From: Lepidodermella squamata
Taxonomy: Eukaryota > Gastrotricha
Assembly: GCA_047495785.1 (NCBI GenBank)
Contig: JBLDXI010000013.1
Span: 3,534,001 to 3,598,000 of the forward strand
Direction: 5' to 3'
Length of the DNA stretch: 64,000 nucleotides
The notes under the pieces were generated by a model that was given only the letters and a program-made list of their open reading frames with translations, ran no database searches and was not told the DNA's origin. The first letter of the stretch is position 1, and each line of letters starts with the position of its first letter. Shown here piece by piece: positions 32,901 to 44,557 of this stretch. The translations under genes were made by a program, and so were the position numbers.

Positions 32901-35024
32901 AGATGTTTTCGATTCATACCTAGCGTGACGGCGCAACCTGCTTTCTTGCCGCGTTCTGCCTCCTGTCCGCCGATCTCTACACGGCATTGTTCGGCGCTAT
33001 AACGGCGGGTATCGAGGCGACGCACGAAGAGTTGCAAGTTGAGGAGGCCCCCTTCGACTACGAGAGCGGCTAGTGCCTGTCGTTCGCGAGCTGAAGGACA
33101 AGAATGGGGTCGAAGTTCGCGCATAGTCGGCTGTTTCTTCCATTTCTGCAAGGCGATTCGGAGCTGGGTCAACGACAAAGGCCCAAACGTGCTTTTCGAC
33201 TTTTTCGATTTCTAAAATCGATCTATTTTGAAGTGAATACGAAGCGTTAGCTTCACTCGATAATTGGTACAAAAACGGAATTGTTTGCGACAAGCTTCCT
33301 GTTCTAGCGCTGCCTGGCCGTAGTACCGATGGCGTCCTCTGTCGGTATTGCCGAACAGAGAGCCCGAAACCCTTGGACACGTCCTAGATGCATGCAGTCA
33401 CGGCAACGAGTTGATCATTGCCAGGCACGACGACGTGAAATGTCTTATCGCAAACGAGCTTGCCCGCCCAGTTTGGAAAATACAGGTCGAAAGACGCGGG
33501 GTAGCGACTAACGGTGCTTAGAGGCGATCCCTGGAGTCCCGAATCTAAAGAAGGCTGGATTCTGGACCCGACTGTGCAGTTCGATACCAACGCCCCAGAT
33601 TAGGCAGATTAGGCCGTCAAGCGGAGCAAATATGACCCTTGCATTCCATTCTACCTCGAATAACTTTATAAACTGAAAAACTTGACCCGTGGCTATAAGG
33701 GCCGGAGCCCGTGGAACCATCTCGCGGGGCGAGGCCATCCTAATGGTAATTGTAATGGTTGTGTGTATCGAAGCCCTCAAAATCACAATTTGATGGAGAA
33801 CGATATTTGTTCCTAGTCACACACAAAATATGCGATTTTTTCAATTTAGGAGAACATTTTTTGGCAAACCATACGAATTCAAAATTGATTTCCTGTGTCT
33901 CTAGCTACCCTATAAATGTTATATAAAGATGCCGTGGGTTAAATGGCTCACCCTGGTTGTCGTAGCTTTAGTTGTGGTTGCCTTGGTAGTCGTCGCCTTG
34001 GTTGTAGTTGCTTTCGTAGTAGTCGCCTTAGTCGTAGTAGCCTGGGTCGTAGTAGCCTTAGTCGTTGTAGCCTTGGTCGTAGTAGCCTTGGTTGTCGTCG
34101 CTTTGGGAGTAGTCACATCAGGCAGGCGAGAAGTCGTAGGCCTGGTGGTGGTGGTTGTGGTGGTCGATGTCGTAGTCGTAGTGATATTCACGCACAGCTT
34201 CTTCTTCAGCAGCGGGCAAACTGCAATGAGATCAGTCGGCTGCCTGGCCCTGAAAAACCATTCGCGAGACGTAGCCAGCGAAATCAGCGTCTCAGCGTCG
34301 TAGTTGCTGCCGACACCGACAACGATCAAAGTGGCGAGATTTTTCAGCTGCTGCGCGGCCGCGACGGCTCGGCTGTAGTCGACCGGGTTGCGATCGACGA
34401 CCAAAATAGCGTAAGTCGGGGTGTAGCTGCGCCAGCCTTTCGAAGGCACCAGGAGTTGGTTGAGAGCGGCTTCGATGCCGACAGAGATGCGGCTTGGGTC
34501 ACCCTGGTATGGGCCCATCAAGTAGCCACCAATGTACTCGAGCAGATTGTCAGTTGGCGTGTAAGAATTCATGAAAAATCGAACATTCGCCGTGTTGCCA
34601 AATCTTAAAAATCATTGCATCAACAAAATTAAAATTATTATTAAATTTTTTCAATTTTCAATTTTTACTAAAAATTAAAATTAAAATTTGAATTTATCAA
34701 AAATTTAATAAATTTAATATAATTTAAATAAGTTATTAAATTAAGTTAAAATTGAAAAATTCAACTTTTGAAAAAAATTGAAGTAACTTACTCGACTTCG
34801 CCAGCGCGAACATCGTTGCAGCGGAAATCGTCGGCACCAGTGATGATGGTGATCATAAAAGCGCGCAGGTAATTGGAGAAATCATCCTTCGAAAAGGTGG
34901 TGTGTTGAAAAATGAACGCGAAATTCGGCGAGCAGCACTTCAAAGGCGCCGGTGTTTTATTCGCTTGGCTGCCGATAGCCAAGCCGAGTACGGCTAAAAT
35001 AACGAGCGAAAACTTGCTGACCAT
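29983..35024 (-). CDS. secreted vWA, Thr-rich, chitin-binding-like and LamG protein
   Basis: Six exons (35024-34792, 34603-33952, 32320-32117, 31990-31639, 31368-30797, 30186-29983) join in phase and total 738 residues. A signal peptide (VSKFSLVILAVLGLAIG) is followed by a von Willebrand factor A-type domain (FGNTANVRFFMNSY, TYAILVVDRNP, ATLIVVGVGSNYD). The usual MIDAS DxSxS is not evident near the start (FIFQHTTFS), so metal-dependent adhesion may be lost. A mucin-like run of ATTTK repeats follows, then cysteine modules resembling peritrophin-A/CBM14 (YADPENCHYYYQCFYF, ADGLFWHDE, MYCPETVAFN), and a laminin-G/concanavalin-like domain at the end (FDGHIDDVLITPFEM). Such architectures suit cuticle or extracellular matrix binding. 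Intron 2 is 1.6 kb; the others are about 70-600 bp. Confidence 0.85.
32321..33951 (-). other. large intron of the vWA/LamG gene
   Basis: This is the 1.63 kb intron, with donor GTGAGC and acceptor TTGTAG. It holds several overlapping open frames on both strands without recognisable domains, and local G+C is higher than in other introns. It may contain decayed mobile DNA, but no inverted repeat was found. Confidence 0.55.
33960..34110 (-). repeat. coding tandem repeat, ATTTK units
   Basis: This is a 15 bp repeat (roughly GCTACGACTAAGGC and variants) encoding ten or more A-T-T-T-K/Q units in the vWA/LamG gene. It is threonine-rich and likely O-glycosylated. The array is a candidate for length variation. 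Confidence 0.85.
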
Positions 35025-35311
35025 TTCTTACTTGAAATTCACTGAAAATGTGATTTTTTCATTGAAATTCCTTGGCTTTAAAGGCAGGTTTCGTATCAGA
35101 CTAGCTCGTGCCGACTTTTTTAAACACCTTGCGGTCGCGTGATTCTTATTCAACAACAAAATACAATTAAGGCACAATGCTGACATTTTGGCGCAAACAA
35201 GAATTTATTAACAAGTCAAATTTACTCGTCCTGATTACAGATTTCAATTAAAAAACGAGATATTAATTAGCAGATTCGATTATTAATTAGTTGAGTATTT
35301 AGCTATTAATT
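35025..35311. other. short intergenic region between two minus-strand genes
   Basis: These 287 bp lie between the ATG of the vWA gene and the stop of the channel gene upstream. They contain the vWA gene promoter, which must be compact. Confidence 0.4.
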
Positions 35312-38170
35312 CTAGGCTCCATGGCGCCGTTCATCGACGCCAATCATGACTTGCTGAGCGAAATTCGGAATTATTCCAAACAACACGATTGGCAAGCCGA
35401 GGTTCCAAGCAGCAGAGCAGTACATAATCTTAAAAAAAATGTAATTAATTTAATTAATTAAGCGTAAATAAGCCTTGCCGTTTTATCGAGCGCAACACAA
35501 TATTGTAACCAAACCTGAAAAATTGTATTGAAAAAATTGAATTAAAAATCGAGAAAATGACTACCTACTTTTTGTAATTCAGCCCGGCCAGGCGGAGCAG
35601 ATATCGTAGGGTTAGGCAAATAATTTCGCCTCGAATTGGTGCTTCCTCGAAGCAAACGGAGCGCATCAACAAGCCCATGGCTGTTCTTACTGCTCGCCTT
35701 CGAAGTCGACGCAGTACCCTTTGAATTCGACGAAGATTTCGAAGATTTAGTCAGAGCATTACGGCGGAATCTATTTTTAAATCGCCAGTAGAGACCGTCG
35801 TCTTCCGCGAATAAATTGATCGTGCCCATGTTTAATTCTTTAGAAAATTGCGACGAGCAAGTCGATGAACGGTAGCTGCCGTCGAACAACTCGTCATCGC
35901 CTTCATTTCCGTCCTTTTCTTCCTGTTTTTCCTTGTCTTCATCTTCATCAACCTGATCAGGCCAAACAATGCTGAATAACGCGATGAAGATCGCGTGGAT
36001 TGACGGCTCCTCGTTAGGAAATCGGAGGACGATATAGAGAATAATTGTCGAGATGATCAGAGCCAATACCAGGTTCACTAAAAATGAAATTCTTGCCTGA
36101 AAAAAATCAGAAAAATTAGTCAAAATTACCTGACATAATAGCCATGTAAATTTGCAACAGAGATTGAGCATCAGATGATTTAGGAATAGAATTCGCTACG
36201 CCAGCCTGAGTGACCGAGGTGCCGATAAAAAGGCTCGTCAACATGGTCATGCGACCAGGGTGTTCAACCGGCAGAGTGTGCGACAAAGTTTGCAAACACG
36301 CCAAAAGCAGTTGCGGGAAAATAAAGTACATGAAATAATACCTGAAAAAATGAATCGATTTAAAATCTCAAAGTAGGATCGAGAAAGGGGCTTACTGAGA
36401 CTTTCGTTTGAGCACGAAAATGAAGGTCATTTGCGAGAATAATTTGTTGTCGTAAGACGTATTTTCGTATCTCACATCGTAGTCTGAAATAATATTAAAA
36501 AAATTATTTACTTATTTTAGCAATTTCGATAACTCACCAACAAGAGCCCATTGATGATTTTGATAATATCTGAAAAAAATTCAAATTTTGAAAACTGGTT
36601 TTTCAATATTTTAGCCTACTCTTTGATGTCGACAACATTGCCGTCTTGATATGGCACGAAGCGAAGAAAAGTAATGGGATAAATCCAGCTCTCAACGATC
36701 ACTTCGCAATGTTGAGCTGAAAAACGTAAAAAATTAAATTAAAATTCATTTCAGTGAAATATATCCTTACAGTCAAATGGAAAAAATGCGATGTGAATGT
36801 TGCATCGAGTCGTCAATCGACCTGATGGAAAGTAGCCGACCTCGCCCAGGTAATCAACATCGACGGTGGTAACTTTTCGGGTCAGCTCGAAAGGATTGGG
36901 ACTAAAATTAAAATTAACGTAAATTTCTCGCTGAAATCTCTTAAAAATACCTATTGACTATGCTGATATCTGGGACCCATATTTCGGTCGATGAAACGGC
37001 GATCCAAGTTAGTGAGTCGTACTAAACGATCATAAAATAAATTAGGAATTTTTTGCTGACTTATCACTCACCTCAGCAGGGTTCCACCTCAAGAATTGAT
37101 CGAGCCATCTCTGCAAAATTGAAAAAATGTGATAGAATCTAAAAATAGGTCAAAACTAACCATTTTAAGGGCGGCGCTCATAACCATTAATTGGTCTCTG
37201 TTTGAACAGGAAAAAATTCTAGAAAAAAATGAATCAACTAAAAAATCGAAATGAGGAAATTGCAGCATTACCATTAAAACGGTTAACAGCCGATGAGTCA
37301 TCACCTTTCAACCTGTGATAAATTGAAAATGCTGTGAAAAGCGGGTGAAATGATCTTGGAATCGTACCAATTCATCGATCATCATGATGCTAAGTCCAAT
37401 TTCGACATCGATAACCTCCGTGTACTTTTTAGTCGGCCGAATGTTTTTCAAATATCGGCTTTTCGGCCCAAGCAGCTTCGCATACAATTCTTGTTCGGCA
37501 CTCATCGACCCATACGGCATATGGCTTGTTTTCGAAGCATTTGCTTTCCCTTTTAAAAAAAACAATTGCTAACTTAAAACCCCGAAAAATGGCTAACCGT
37601 CGACGGCTGCCGTCGTATCCTCAGCAGGGGCTGTGTAATATAGAAATGCCTTGCCATGTGGAGTCGTTTTTTTGTGAGAAACCGTTCGCAGCATAGTCGT
37701 CGTTTTCAGTTTATTGTACGACGGTGCTGAATGAAAAAATTGAAAAATATCCTCTATTTTCGGTGATACAAAATTGAATTACTAGTAGTAAGGTTGTATA
37801 TCTTCGGCGGCTTCTTTCTCCCAGAAAATACCCGCCTCGTTGTTGCCGTTTCAGTCTCATCAGTGTAGTAGTACGCGATATGTTCGTTAGCCTGTTGCCC
37901 GTTCGAATCTTGCACCTGAACGCGATTCGGCTTTTTTGCCGCATTTTTCGCCTTAGTCGGCGGTTGTTCCGGAGGGGGCGGCACCAAACCCGCAAGAAGC
38001 GAATATTGCGAGTAATAATCCGGTTCTTGCTGATCGGGCTCACGCAGTCGTTGAACACCAGATGGGCGTTTATCCTTCGATTGATCATCGTCGTCTGAGT
38101 ACTCAGAGTCCCAAAATTCAACAGAAAAACGTGGTAGGATCGCAAAAATAATTAAGGATAAGCAGAGCAT
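35312..38170 (-). CDS. Cys-loop ligand-gated ion channel subunit, divergent nAChR-like
   Basis: At least ten exons run from a signal peptide (MLCLSLIIFAILPRFSVE) through a long acidic and basic N-terminal extension. The core then reads RPTKKYTEVIDVEIGLSIMM (the nAChR N-terminal motif), WLDQFLRWNPAE, EIWVPDISIVNS, and a Cys-loop of the form C-NIHIAFFPFDCQH-C with FPFD. No vicinal CC pair is seen before TM1, so it would be a non-alpha subunit. TM1 is around YFMYFIFPQLLLACL; TM2 follows the altered HPGR instead of GEK, changing the selectivity-filter region; TM3 is ISFLVNLVLALIISTIILY; a charged cytoplasmic loop (EDEDKEKQEEKDGNEGDDE, then Ser-rich) precedes TM4 (WNLGLPIVLFGII). It ends DERRHGA. 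The last intron appears to be GC-AG. Ligand unknown. Confidence 0.85.
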
Positions 38171-39255
38171 GTCGCCAGAATTTTCAGCAGAAGCGACAAA
38201 TCTAAAAATAAAATTGAAAAATCCACCGTAAAACGTGTGAATAAAATCTTTTAATGGATTTTTCCAATGAACGCTGTCTAAAAATTAAACTACCTAGAAA
38301 AATAATTCTGTCGATGGATTAAAATTGACCCGTGTAATCCGCGTCTGATCCCCCACTACAAAGTTGAATGCCAAAAAATGGCGAAAAATAAAAGAAAAAC
38401 TGTGGAAAGGATTGAAAATGAGCTCGGAAAATGCTAAGCTTTTATAGAAAATATCCGTGCGATTTAATGATAGGTAAAATTACAAAATACTCATCGCATC
38501 TTAATGACACCTTTTAACACGTTTTACGCGTGCCTGTTCGATGTAATAAACGTAAACAAAGCTACTCATTAAACACGCAATTAAACGCAAATTTCATACC
38601 GGCGCGATATAAATCGCGACCTATGTTCGCCCTGGAATGGTGGTAGCAGGCAGTATGTGTAATCAATCACTCACTGGGAGCAGGATGCTATTAAATGGCC
38701 GCGTGGTGAAAAACGCCTCTTCAGAGAGTTGAAACAGCGCGTTAAAAATTCACCCGGTGCGCCCGATAGGTACTCTAACCGTTAATAATAATATAGCGAG
38801 AGATTGAAAAACAAAACAACGTTTCATGCACCCGGCCGATATACCTTGATACGGCCAATAATCTCGAGTTGGAGCGTGATATTTTTGCGAATTTTTAACA
38901 CGGCACGATGTGTTATAGCGCATCATTATGATTTGACATTGTTTGTCGTGTTTTGAATGTCATCTCGGCCTGATGTTAGCGACAAGCTGTCTGCCAGTCG
39001 GCGAGTGATTTTTTATCTCTTCGCCGCATCGATATTTCACTTTGTTTGTCAAGCAATTTATTGTTGTCTACGCAAATCGATGAGTATACACTCATGTAGA
39101 AACTATGCAATGTAATATTTTTGTACGAAAACGTAAAGTTTTATTGAACAAAAATGAAAATCAAATATTTGGCCTGCCAGGGTTCGACAAGGCATATGTT
39201 TTAATCAGCGTAAAATTGGACAAAAAATCAAACCGATCCAGTTTTTGTTATTTTG
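38171..39255. other. 1.1 kb intergenic region
   Basis: I see no credible coding frame here. It lies between the 5' end of the channel gene and the 3' end of the GST gene and probably holds the channel promoter. No TATA box or inverted repeat stood out. Confidence 0.45.
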
Positions 39256-40222
39256 TTAGAAAGTTGTAACAGGGCGTTTTTGAATCCATGCCGCTATTTT
39301 GGCATCGTTTTCAACAGTTTGCCTCAGCTCAGCAAGGCCTGGATATTTTGCTGCGAATTCGCTCCATTCAATCAGCGCTGGGCGGTACACGACTGTTAAT
39401 GAATAAAATATTAAAAAAATAGTGAATCGTTTTTTTCTAAAATTACCGCCGGGTAAAAGGATGTATTCATGGCACAAAAAATGCAACACAGAAGCGACGG
39501 CTATGTCCGCATAAGTCAGCTAAAAAATGTTGAATAAATGACATAACTCGGGATTTCAGTTATTTTTCACATACCGAATCTCCGCCGGCTATGTACTTAG
39601 GGCCGTTTTCTTGGTAGGTTTTCTCCAAATGAGGAAAAATTGCCGGGAATAAGCTCGTTTTCACCTCATTGATGATCTTTTCCTTCCTGGCTAAGTCGCT
39701 TTCCCAATTTGCCTTACGGTGACCTGCTTGAATATCCATCAAACTGTATGAAAAATGACCATAAAAATGTCTCGGAAATTATGAATTTAGGCACTTGCCA
39801 TTCAAAAACTTCATCGGCGATGACTGTTTCCTGTTCAGTTTTTCCATCGATTTTGTACCATCGCGCGAGTGCTCGCAGAATGGTAGCCGATTGAACCATC
39901 ACGTGGTGCTTGCCGTTTTCATCATCAAATTCGAAAATCGGCAAAACATGGAGGGGCGTGGCTAAATGGCGATAAAGAAAATAATATTTCGTAAAAGTAA
40001 AATTTCGTGATGATTTAGGTAACAACTAACTTGGCTTGACTTCAGCCCATTTTTCAAGAGGAATGCGGTTATCCTCGAATGGAATCTAGCAACAATAACA
40101 CGTTAATAAGTTTTTCAAAAGTAATAAAATCTCACATCAAGATAGGCCAAGGTCATGCGGATGATTTCAGCCCTACCGCGCCCGTTAAAATAGGTCAATT
40201 TAGCATTGTTAACGCGCACCAT
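39256..40222 (-). CDS. glutathione S-transferase, sigma/nematode-type
   Basis: Six short exons are separated by 50-60 bp introns and encode a protein of about 205-210 residues, the usual length for cytosolic GSTs. The thioredoxin-fold half begins KLTYFNGRGRAEIIRM, with the conserved catalytic tyrosine and GRGRAE motif, then IPLEKWAEVKP, LPIFEFDDENGKH and QSATILRALAR (the SNAIL/TRAP-like glutathione site). The helical half includes FPAIFPHLEKTYQENG, YIAGGDSLTYADIAVASVLH and YPGLAELRQTVENDAKIAAW. These match sigma-class (hematopoietic prostaglandin-D-synthase-like) GSTs, which are highly expanded in nematodes. Role: glutathione conjugation in detoxification or prostanoid-type isomerisation. It is a complete, ordinary-looking gene. 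Confidence 0.92.
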
Positions 40223-40573
40223 TGTGTTCAATCGCAAAAAATCGGTTGAAATTTACACGGAAAAGTGACTACGATGTATTTGGCGGATTATTTTGAAAGC
40301 AACTAAATAATAGGAGTGGTCTAGCCGCGAAGGAATGAGTTGTTATCTTACCCAGACTTCTTGGCGATAACATGGACTTAGCTTATCGTTAAAGCTCTTG
40401 TTTTGGACAAAACATTGTTATTCGGGTCTAGAAAATCAAAAATAGTTATTTAAAAATTTGAAATTATTACGGCACAAGGGGTTGTCGATGGGCGATGGCT
40501 GCGAAAATTTTTGGAATTTTCTTGTAAAACAACAATTTTCAAGAAAATTTGACAAGAGCATGACTTTTTAAAA
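40223..40573. other. GST promoter region
   Basis: No coding sequence is visible. The region lies between the GST start codon and the inverted-repeat element that begins at about 40574. Confidence 0.4.
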
Positions 40574-41522
40574 GGGCGATTCACAAATACGTGTTTTCCA
40601 CATGAATGATGCAAAAGATTTTTTGCAGGCTCACTTGAATTATGAACGATGAACGAAACCCGCTCACAAATTATTTGTCATAATTCATGATTCAAGAAGC
40701 TGTTTTGCCATTTTTTTATGTGCGCGATTTAGATCAAAAAAAGGAGTGCGCCCACTGGGCGCAGAACCCACGACACTGGGATAGTTCGAGTTAAACCCAC
40801 TGTGCCACCAGTGAGCTTTTGTTGATTTGAGCGTTAGCGTCATTATCTCCTATTCTCGTTGTTTACTTGGATTTTTTGAGCTAATATTGAAAAAATTAGT
40901 TAAAAATTCGATTATTTTTCATAAAATCCATTCCATAAATAACATCGTTTGACCTTTATATTCGGCTAGAACATTCTGATTTGGCCGATTAATTAGTCCA
41001 AACCGATAAATTTTCCAGAAGTTTAAATCAAATTTCTTCAAACTATTCGATTCAGTCATTTTTGGCGATAATTTATCGGCCATTGCTATGAATCCGAAAT
41101 TTGGTGTAATGGCTAGCATTAAAGCGGGAAATGCAGTCTAAAAATTCCAACATTTAATTTGCGCTAGTTTTGCAGTTCTGATACTGCAAGTCAACAGCAA
41201 AAATGGAAGATGATGACAGAAACGCAGTCAACCACCGAAGCTCGCTACTGGCATAGTGGTTTAGCTCCAACCGTGCTAAACCAGTATCCTGGGTTCAGTG
41301 CTCGGTGGCGACTTGGTTTTTTTAATTTTGCTAATTCGCACACAAAAAATCGCCATTTGAATCATGAATTATGACAAATAATTTGTGAGCGGGTTTCGTT
41401 CATCGTTCATGATTCAAATGGCTTTGCGACCGTTTTTTGCAATAGCTGAATTTTGAGCATAAAAAATGAACAATGAATCACGCATGAATGTGTATTTTAC
41501 ACACGAGTTTGTGAACCGCACT
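40574..41522. mobile_element. inverted-repeat element with a tRNA-like sequence in each arm
   Basis: The ends GCGATTCACAAA(T/C) pair as inverted repeats. Inside is a long inverted block (ATGAACGATGAACGAAACCCGC versus its complement, then CAAATTATTTGTCATAATTC) near 40640-40690 and 41365-41415. Each arm also carries a tRNA-like sequence: on the minus strand at about 40740-40818 (GGTGGCACAGTGGGTTTA, then CGTGGGTTCTGCGCCC) and on the plus strand at about 41240-41320 (CTGGCATAGTGGTTTAGC, then CTGGGTTCAGTGCTC). These resemble an RNA polymerase III A box and B box, suggesting a foldback element built from a SINE-like unit. Confidence 0.7.
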
Positions 41523-41679
41523 TCAGAAATGACTAATTTCTTTTTGGCGCAAAATAAAATAAAATATCTACCTTAAAAATTGAACAAAAAATGCCAATTT
41601 GGCGCAAATTTCTCATTTTTCATTTCACACATTTTCGTCCTCGTTGTAACTTGTTTCAAAACTCTTCAAACTCATCATC

Positions 41680-42838
41680 ATGGCTTCGAACCATCGTTGC
41701 TTGCGCCACAAACAAGTCCGATGCACCCAGTGCTTGTAAGTTTTGAACAAACAAATTCCCTTAGACCCTTGCAAGCCTTTTTTGTTTCCTAGGATCGATG
41801 ATATGGAATTCCCCGCGTCGCCTCAGCAGGAAGAACAACCCCGCGGCCGAACTTCCGCTTCAGCCAACAAGCCAACCGCCTCGAAAGCTGCGTCTGGCCG
41901 TTCGTCAAGCTCTGGCCGCAAAAAGATGACGTCATCCTCGACTGAACCCTACAACCCCTTGCTCAACGCCCCGGCTCGCCACGCTCCAGGCGCTCATCAT
42001 CATGAAGATCACCACGAAGACCCGTTTAACACGAGTCTGGAATTGATCGCCCAGGCCATCAAGTCTCGACCAAGCAGTTCGAGGAAGAAATCCCCGGCAG
42101 CAAGGCAACAGGGCGCTAGTTCGAGCGAAATGACATGGGCGCCGAGAAAGGGCGCGAGAAACAACGCCGAGCCTCGAACTGCCCAAGAAACGCCGTTGCA
42201 TGAGCAGAATGAAGTCGCCGCTGGGTACGACTGGGCTTCAGTTGATTCAAGCAGCGCGAAGAAGAAATCGCCGTCGCAACGCGCCAAGAGCTGGGCGCCG
42301 GCCAAGAGTCCGACAAGGAAGAGCACCCGAAGCCGGTCGAAGTCGAAGTCGCGGAAAGAAACGCCGTTGAATGAGCAGAGGGACGATTCGGCGATTGCGG
42401 GGCTGAGCTGGAACTCGGCTGCTTCATCCGAGGGCCCTTTTGTTACGCCGGTGAGCGCTAAGAAGCGACCATCGCGACGCAGTTCGCCGAAAAAACGTAA
42501 CCAACCTCAGAAAGATGAGCAAGCTACTGATCCAGTTCTTTCGCGTTTCACCTTCCAGCCTCATGTCGTGCCTAGGTAAGTTCTTCAAAAGAATTGTTTT
42601 TTTATCGAAAACTATTTTTTTGTTTTCCAGTAATGTGCGGCGAAGTCTGTTTGCTGAGCCCACGAGGGAGGACGTGATCGAAGAGTTGGACGCGGCTATG
42701 GGTGGGATGGAATTGAATGATAGCGCTGAAAGTGGTTACGTGGAACCAGTGGCTCAACAACAGCCCGCTCGAAGGCAGTCACGCGGTAATACTCGAAGCC
42801 GAAGCAAGAGCCGCAGCAAGAGCGGCGGCAGGCGCTAA
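41680..42838 (+). CDS. small N-terminal zinc-like motif protein with Ser/Arg-rich body, member 1
   Basis: Three exons: a 56 bp first exon (MASNHRCLRHKQVRCTQC), a long exon to about 42574 and a last exon 42631-42838. The first exon contains C-x2-H-x4-C-x2-C and ends in phase 2. The body is disordered and basic, with SSGRKKMTSSS, two related segments (QETPLHEQNEVAAGYDWASV and KETPLNEQRDDSAIAGLSWN), STRSRSKSKSR and, at the C-terminus, TRSRSKSRSKSGGRR. About 350 residues. The Cys/His set could bind one zinc ion; the RS tail suggests a nuclear or RNA-linked protein (inference). Members at 51294 and 59542 share the first exon, and 49813 and 58655 look related. No known family is recognised. AATAAA follows the stop at 42838. 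Confidence 0.72.
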
Positions 42839-43193
42839 ATAAACGAGGACGAATACTACCACCTGTGATGAATCACTGTGATCTCGCGAGATTTACCGTC
42901 GAAATAAAAACTCGGAATTTTTAATCACTTGTTTTCGTCTTGATTCAGTTCTAAAGCCTACTTGGCGACGTCACTGGGTTGCGCTATTAGAGGGATGGGT
43001 AAGCGTGGGCATGTGTGCTCAATTTCGGGCCCATTGCGCGGGTTTCGCCGGTTGGGTCAAAATTAAGTGGACTTTTACGGGTAACACTTCAATTCGAATT
43101 TTTAACAAAATTTGGGCCACGTTTTTCTAAGTAAATTAACAATCACAGTGTTACTTTCGGTTTTTATACTAAATAAGCCATATTTTTTAAATA
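42839..43193. other. intergenic
   Basis: This is the 3' flank of the gene ending at 42838. No other feature is supported. Confidence 0.4.
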
Positions 43194-43635
43194 CCGTAGT
43201 TACCGAAATATAAGCCCCCACTCATCGTTTAGAAGCCTGTCTCGATTAGAAGCCTAGGTAAATTGAAATTCGACGATGCGTAGTCCTATCTCGAATAGTA
43301 GCCTAGGCTACTACGGCGCGTGTGCTCTGCTGCGCTGAACGGTATTTAAAAACGAAAAATTCGTTAAGATATGCAATAATCTGCGATTTACGATGATTTT
43401 AGTTAAAGCATTCCTTATTATTCCTAATTTTCATGCAGCTATTAGACGACATAGCTAATAACTAATAATGAAAACTTTGATGAGTTTTGAGATTGAAAGA
43501 CAGAATGTGAAGTCAGGTCTACGTTGCATAAGCCTATTTCAAATAGAAGCCTAGTCTTGAATAGAAGCCTACTTTTCCCCATTTTTAGAGGTATCATTTT
43601 TGTATAAGCCCGGGTTAGTATTTCGGTAACTACGG
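43194..43635. mobile_element. MITE, CCGTAGTTACCG ends, TA target site
   Basis: The ends CCGTAGTTACCGAAATA and TATTTCGGTAACTACGG are inverted and flanked by TA (43192-43193, 43636-43637). The 442 bp interior carries repeated AATAGAAGCCTA-type units (43240-43320 and 43525-43570). It is non-coding. Its length is close to the 445 bp CCGTATTTAC element at 13512, and the end decamers are nearly identical. Confidence 0.85.
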
Positions 43636-44557
43636 TAATTTAAATAATTTATAATATTTTCGCCTAGATTTCAACCAAATTTCGTGGGCAATGAATCAAT
43701 TAGTTGAGAAACGTTCGTCTTTACCCGACACATAAGATGGCAAAAATATGGGGGACGGCGCGATTCTTTTATAATGGCGATATCAGCAGTTCTGCATCCG
43801 GTACTTAACATCTCTTGAGTATACGGTAGGCGGAGTGCGCGATTCTTGAACTTCAAAACGCGCGGAAAGCTGAAATCTGATCTGAATATACTGACTCTTG
43901 AAAACGTTTTCAGAGCGACTGTTTTCAGTGATATCAGCGAAGGGGGATGTTAGTGACCTTCATGGGAGCTCCTTGAGGATTTGCTTTCCCTTTTTATACA
44001 TTATAGATAATGATGAAAAAGTGGTTATGACTGGACTAACATAGGCGCTATTTTTTTAGGCCCAGTGCCATTACTGGACCCCATACCAAACCCAGCGAAT
44101 CAATTTTTTAGGGCGTCTTATATAAGTAGCGCTAAACCGACGGGGGTACATTGATTAGGGAAATCTATACTTCTGATCAGATGTTATTTGGTCGATGCTC
44201 TTATTCTGCTTGTACCCTCAGCGATCAGTTCAAATAAATTGCTATTTAGGTACACCGCACGATGTCCCCAAGTGCATTGAGTAGCTTCAGCTTCACCACG
44301 CAAGACTACTATAAATGTAGTTGCTCATTCCGAGTTATTCCTTGCCAAAGCCATCACCAGGTGTCACATATATGTATTAAAACACTGCAGCTTATTAACG
44401 ATGCGAAGCGCGATGATTATCGATCGAGTGACACCGTGCTAGTTCTATTATCCTATACTTTGTCTGAGTTGTCTGCGTTCTGGAAAAATGCCCTGCCACG
44501 CATAACTCAATTTTTTTCATTCTTTCGATCATATCAATCGGTCATTGTAGCATTATT
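43636..44557. other. no gene supported
   Basis: This region precedes the nuclear receptor gene. A frame at 44262-44633 overlaps the receptor start but has no domain support. Confidence 0.4.

Noticed and set aside
32537-33786. Several overlapping frames in the vWA gene intron as a host gene or transposase
   Set aside because: No recognised domain, no consistent strand and no inverted repeats. The flanking exons splice in phase across it.
33943-34608. 221- and 124-residue plus-strand frames rich in V, R and S
   Set aside because: They are shadow frames of the ATTTK-repeat and vWA exon on the minus strand.
41932-42427. Minus-strand frames opposite the Ser/Arg-rich gene at 41680
   Set aside because: They are codon-bias shadows of a repetitive plus-strand exon with splice sites and a conserved first exon.
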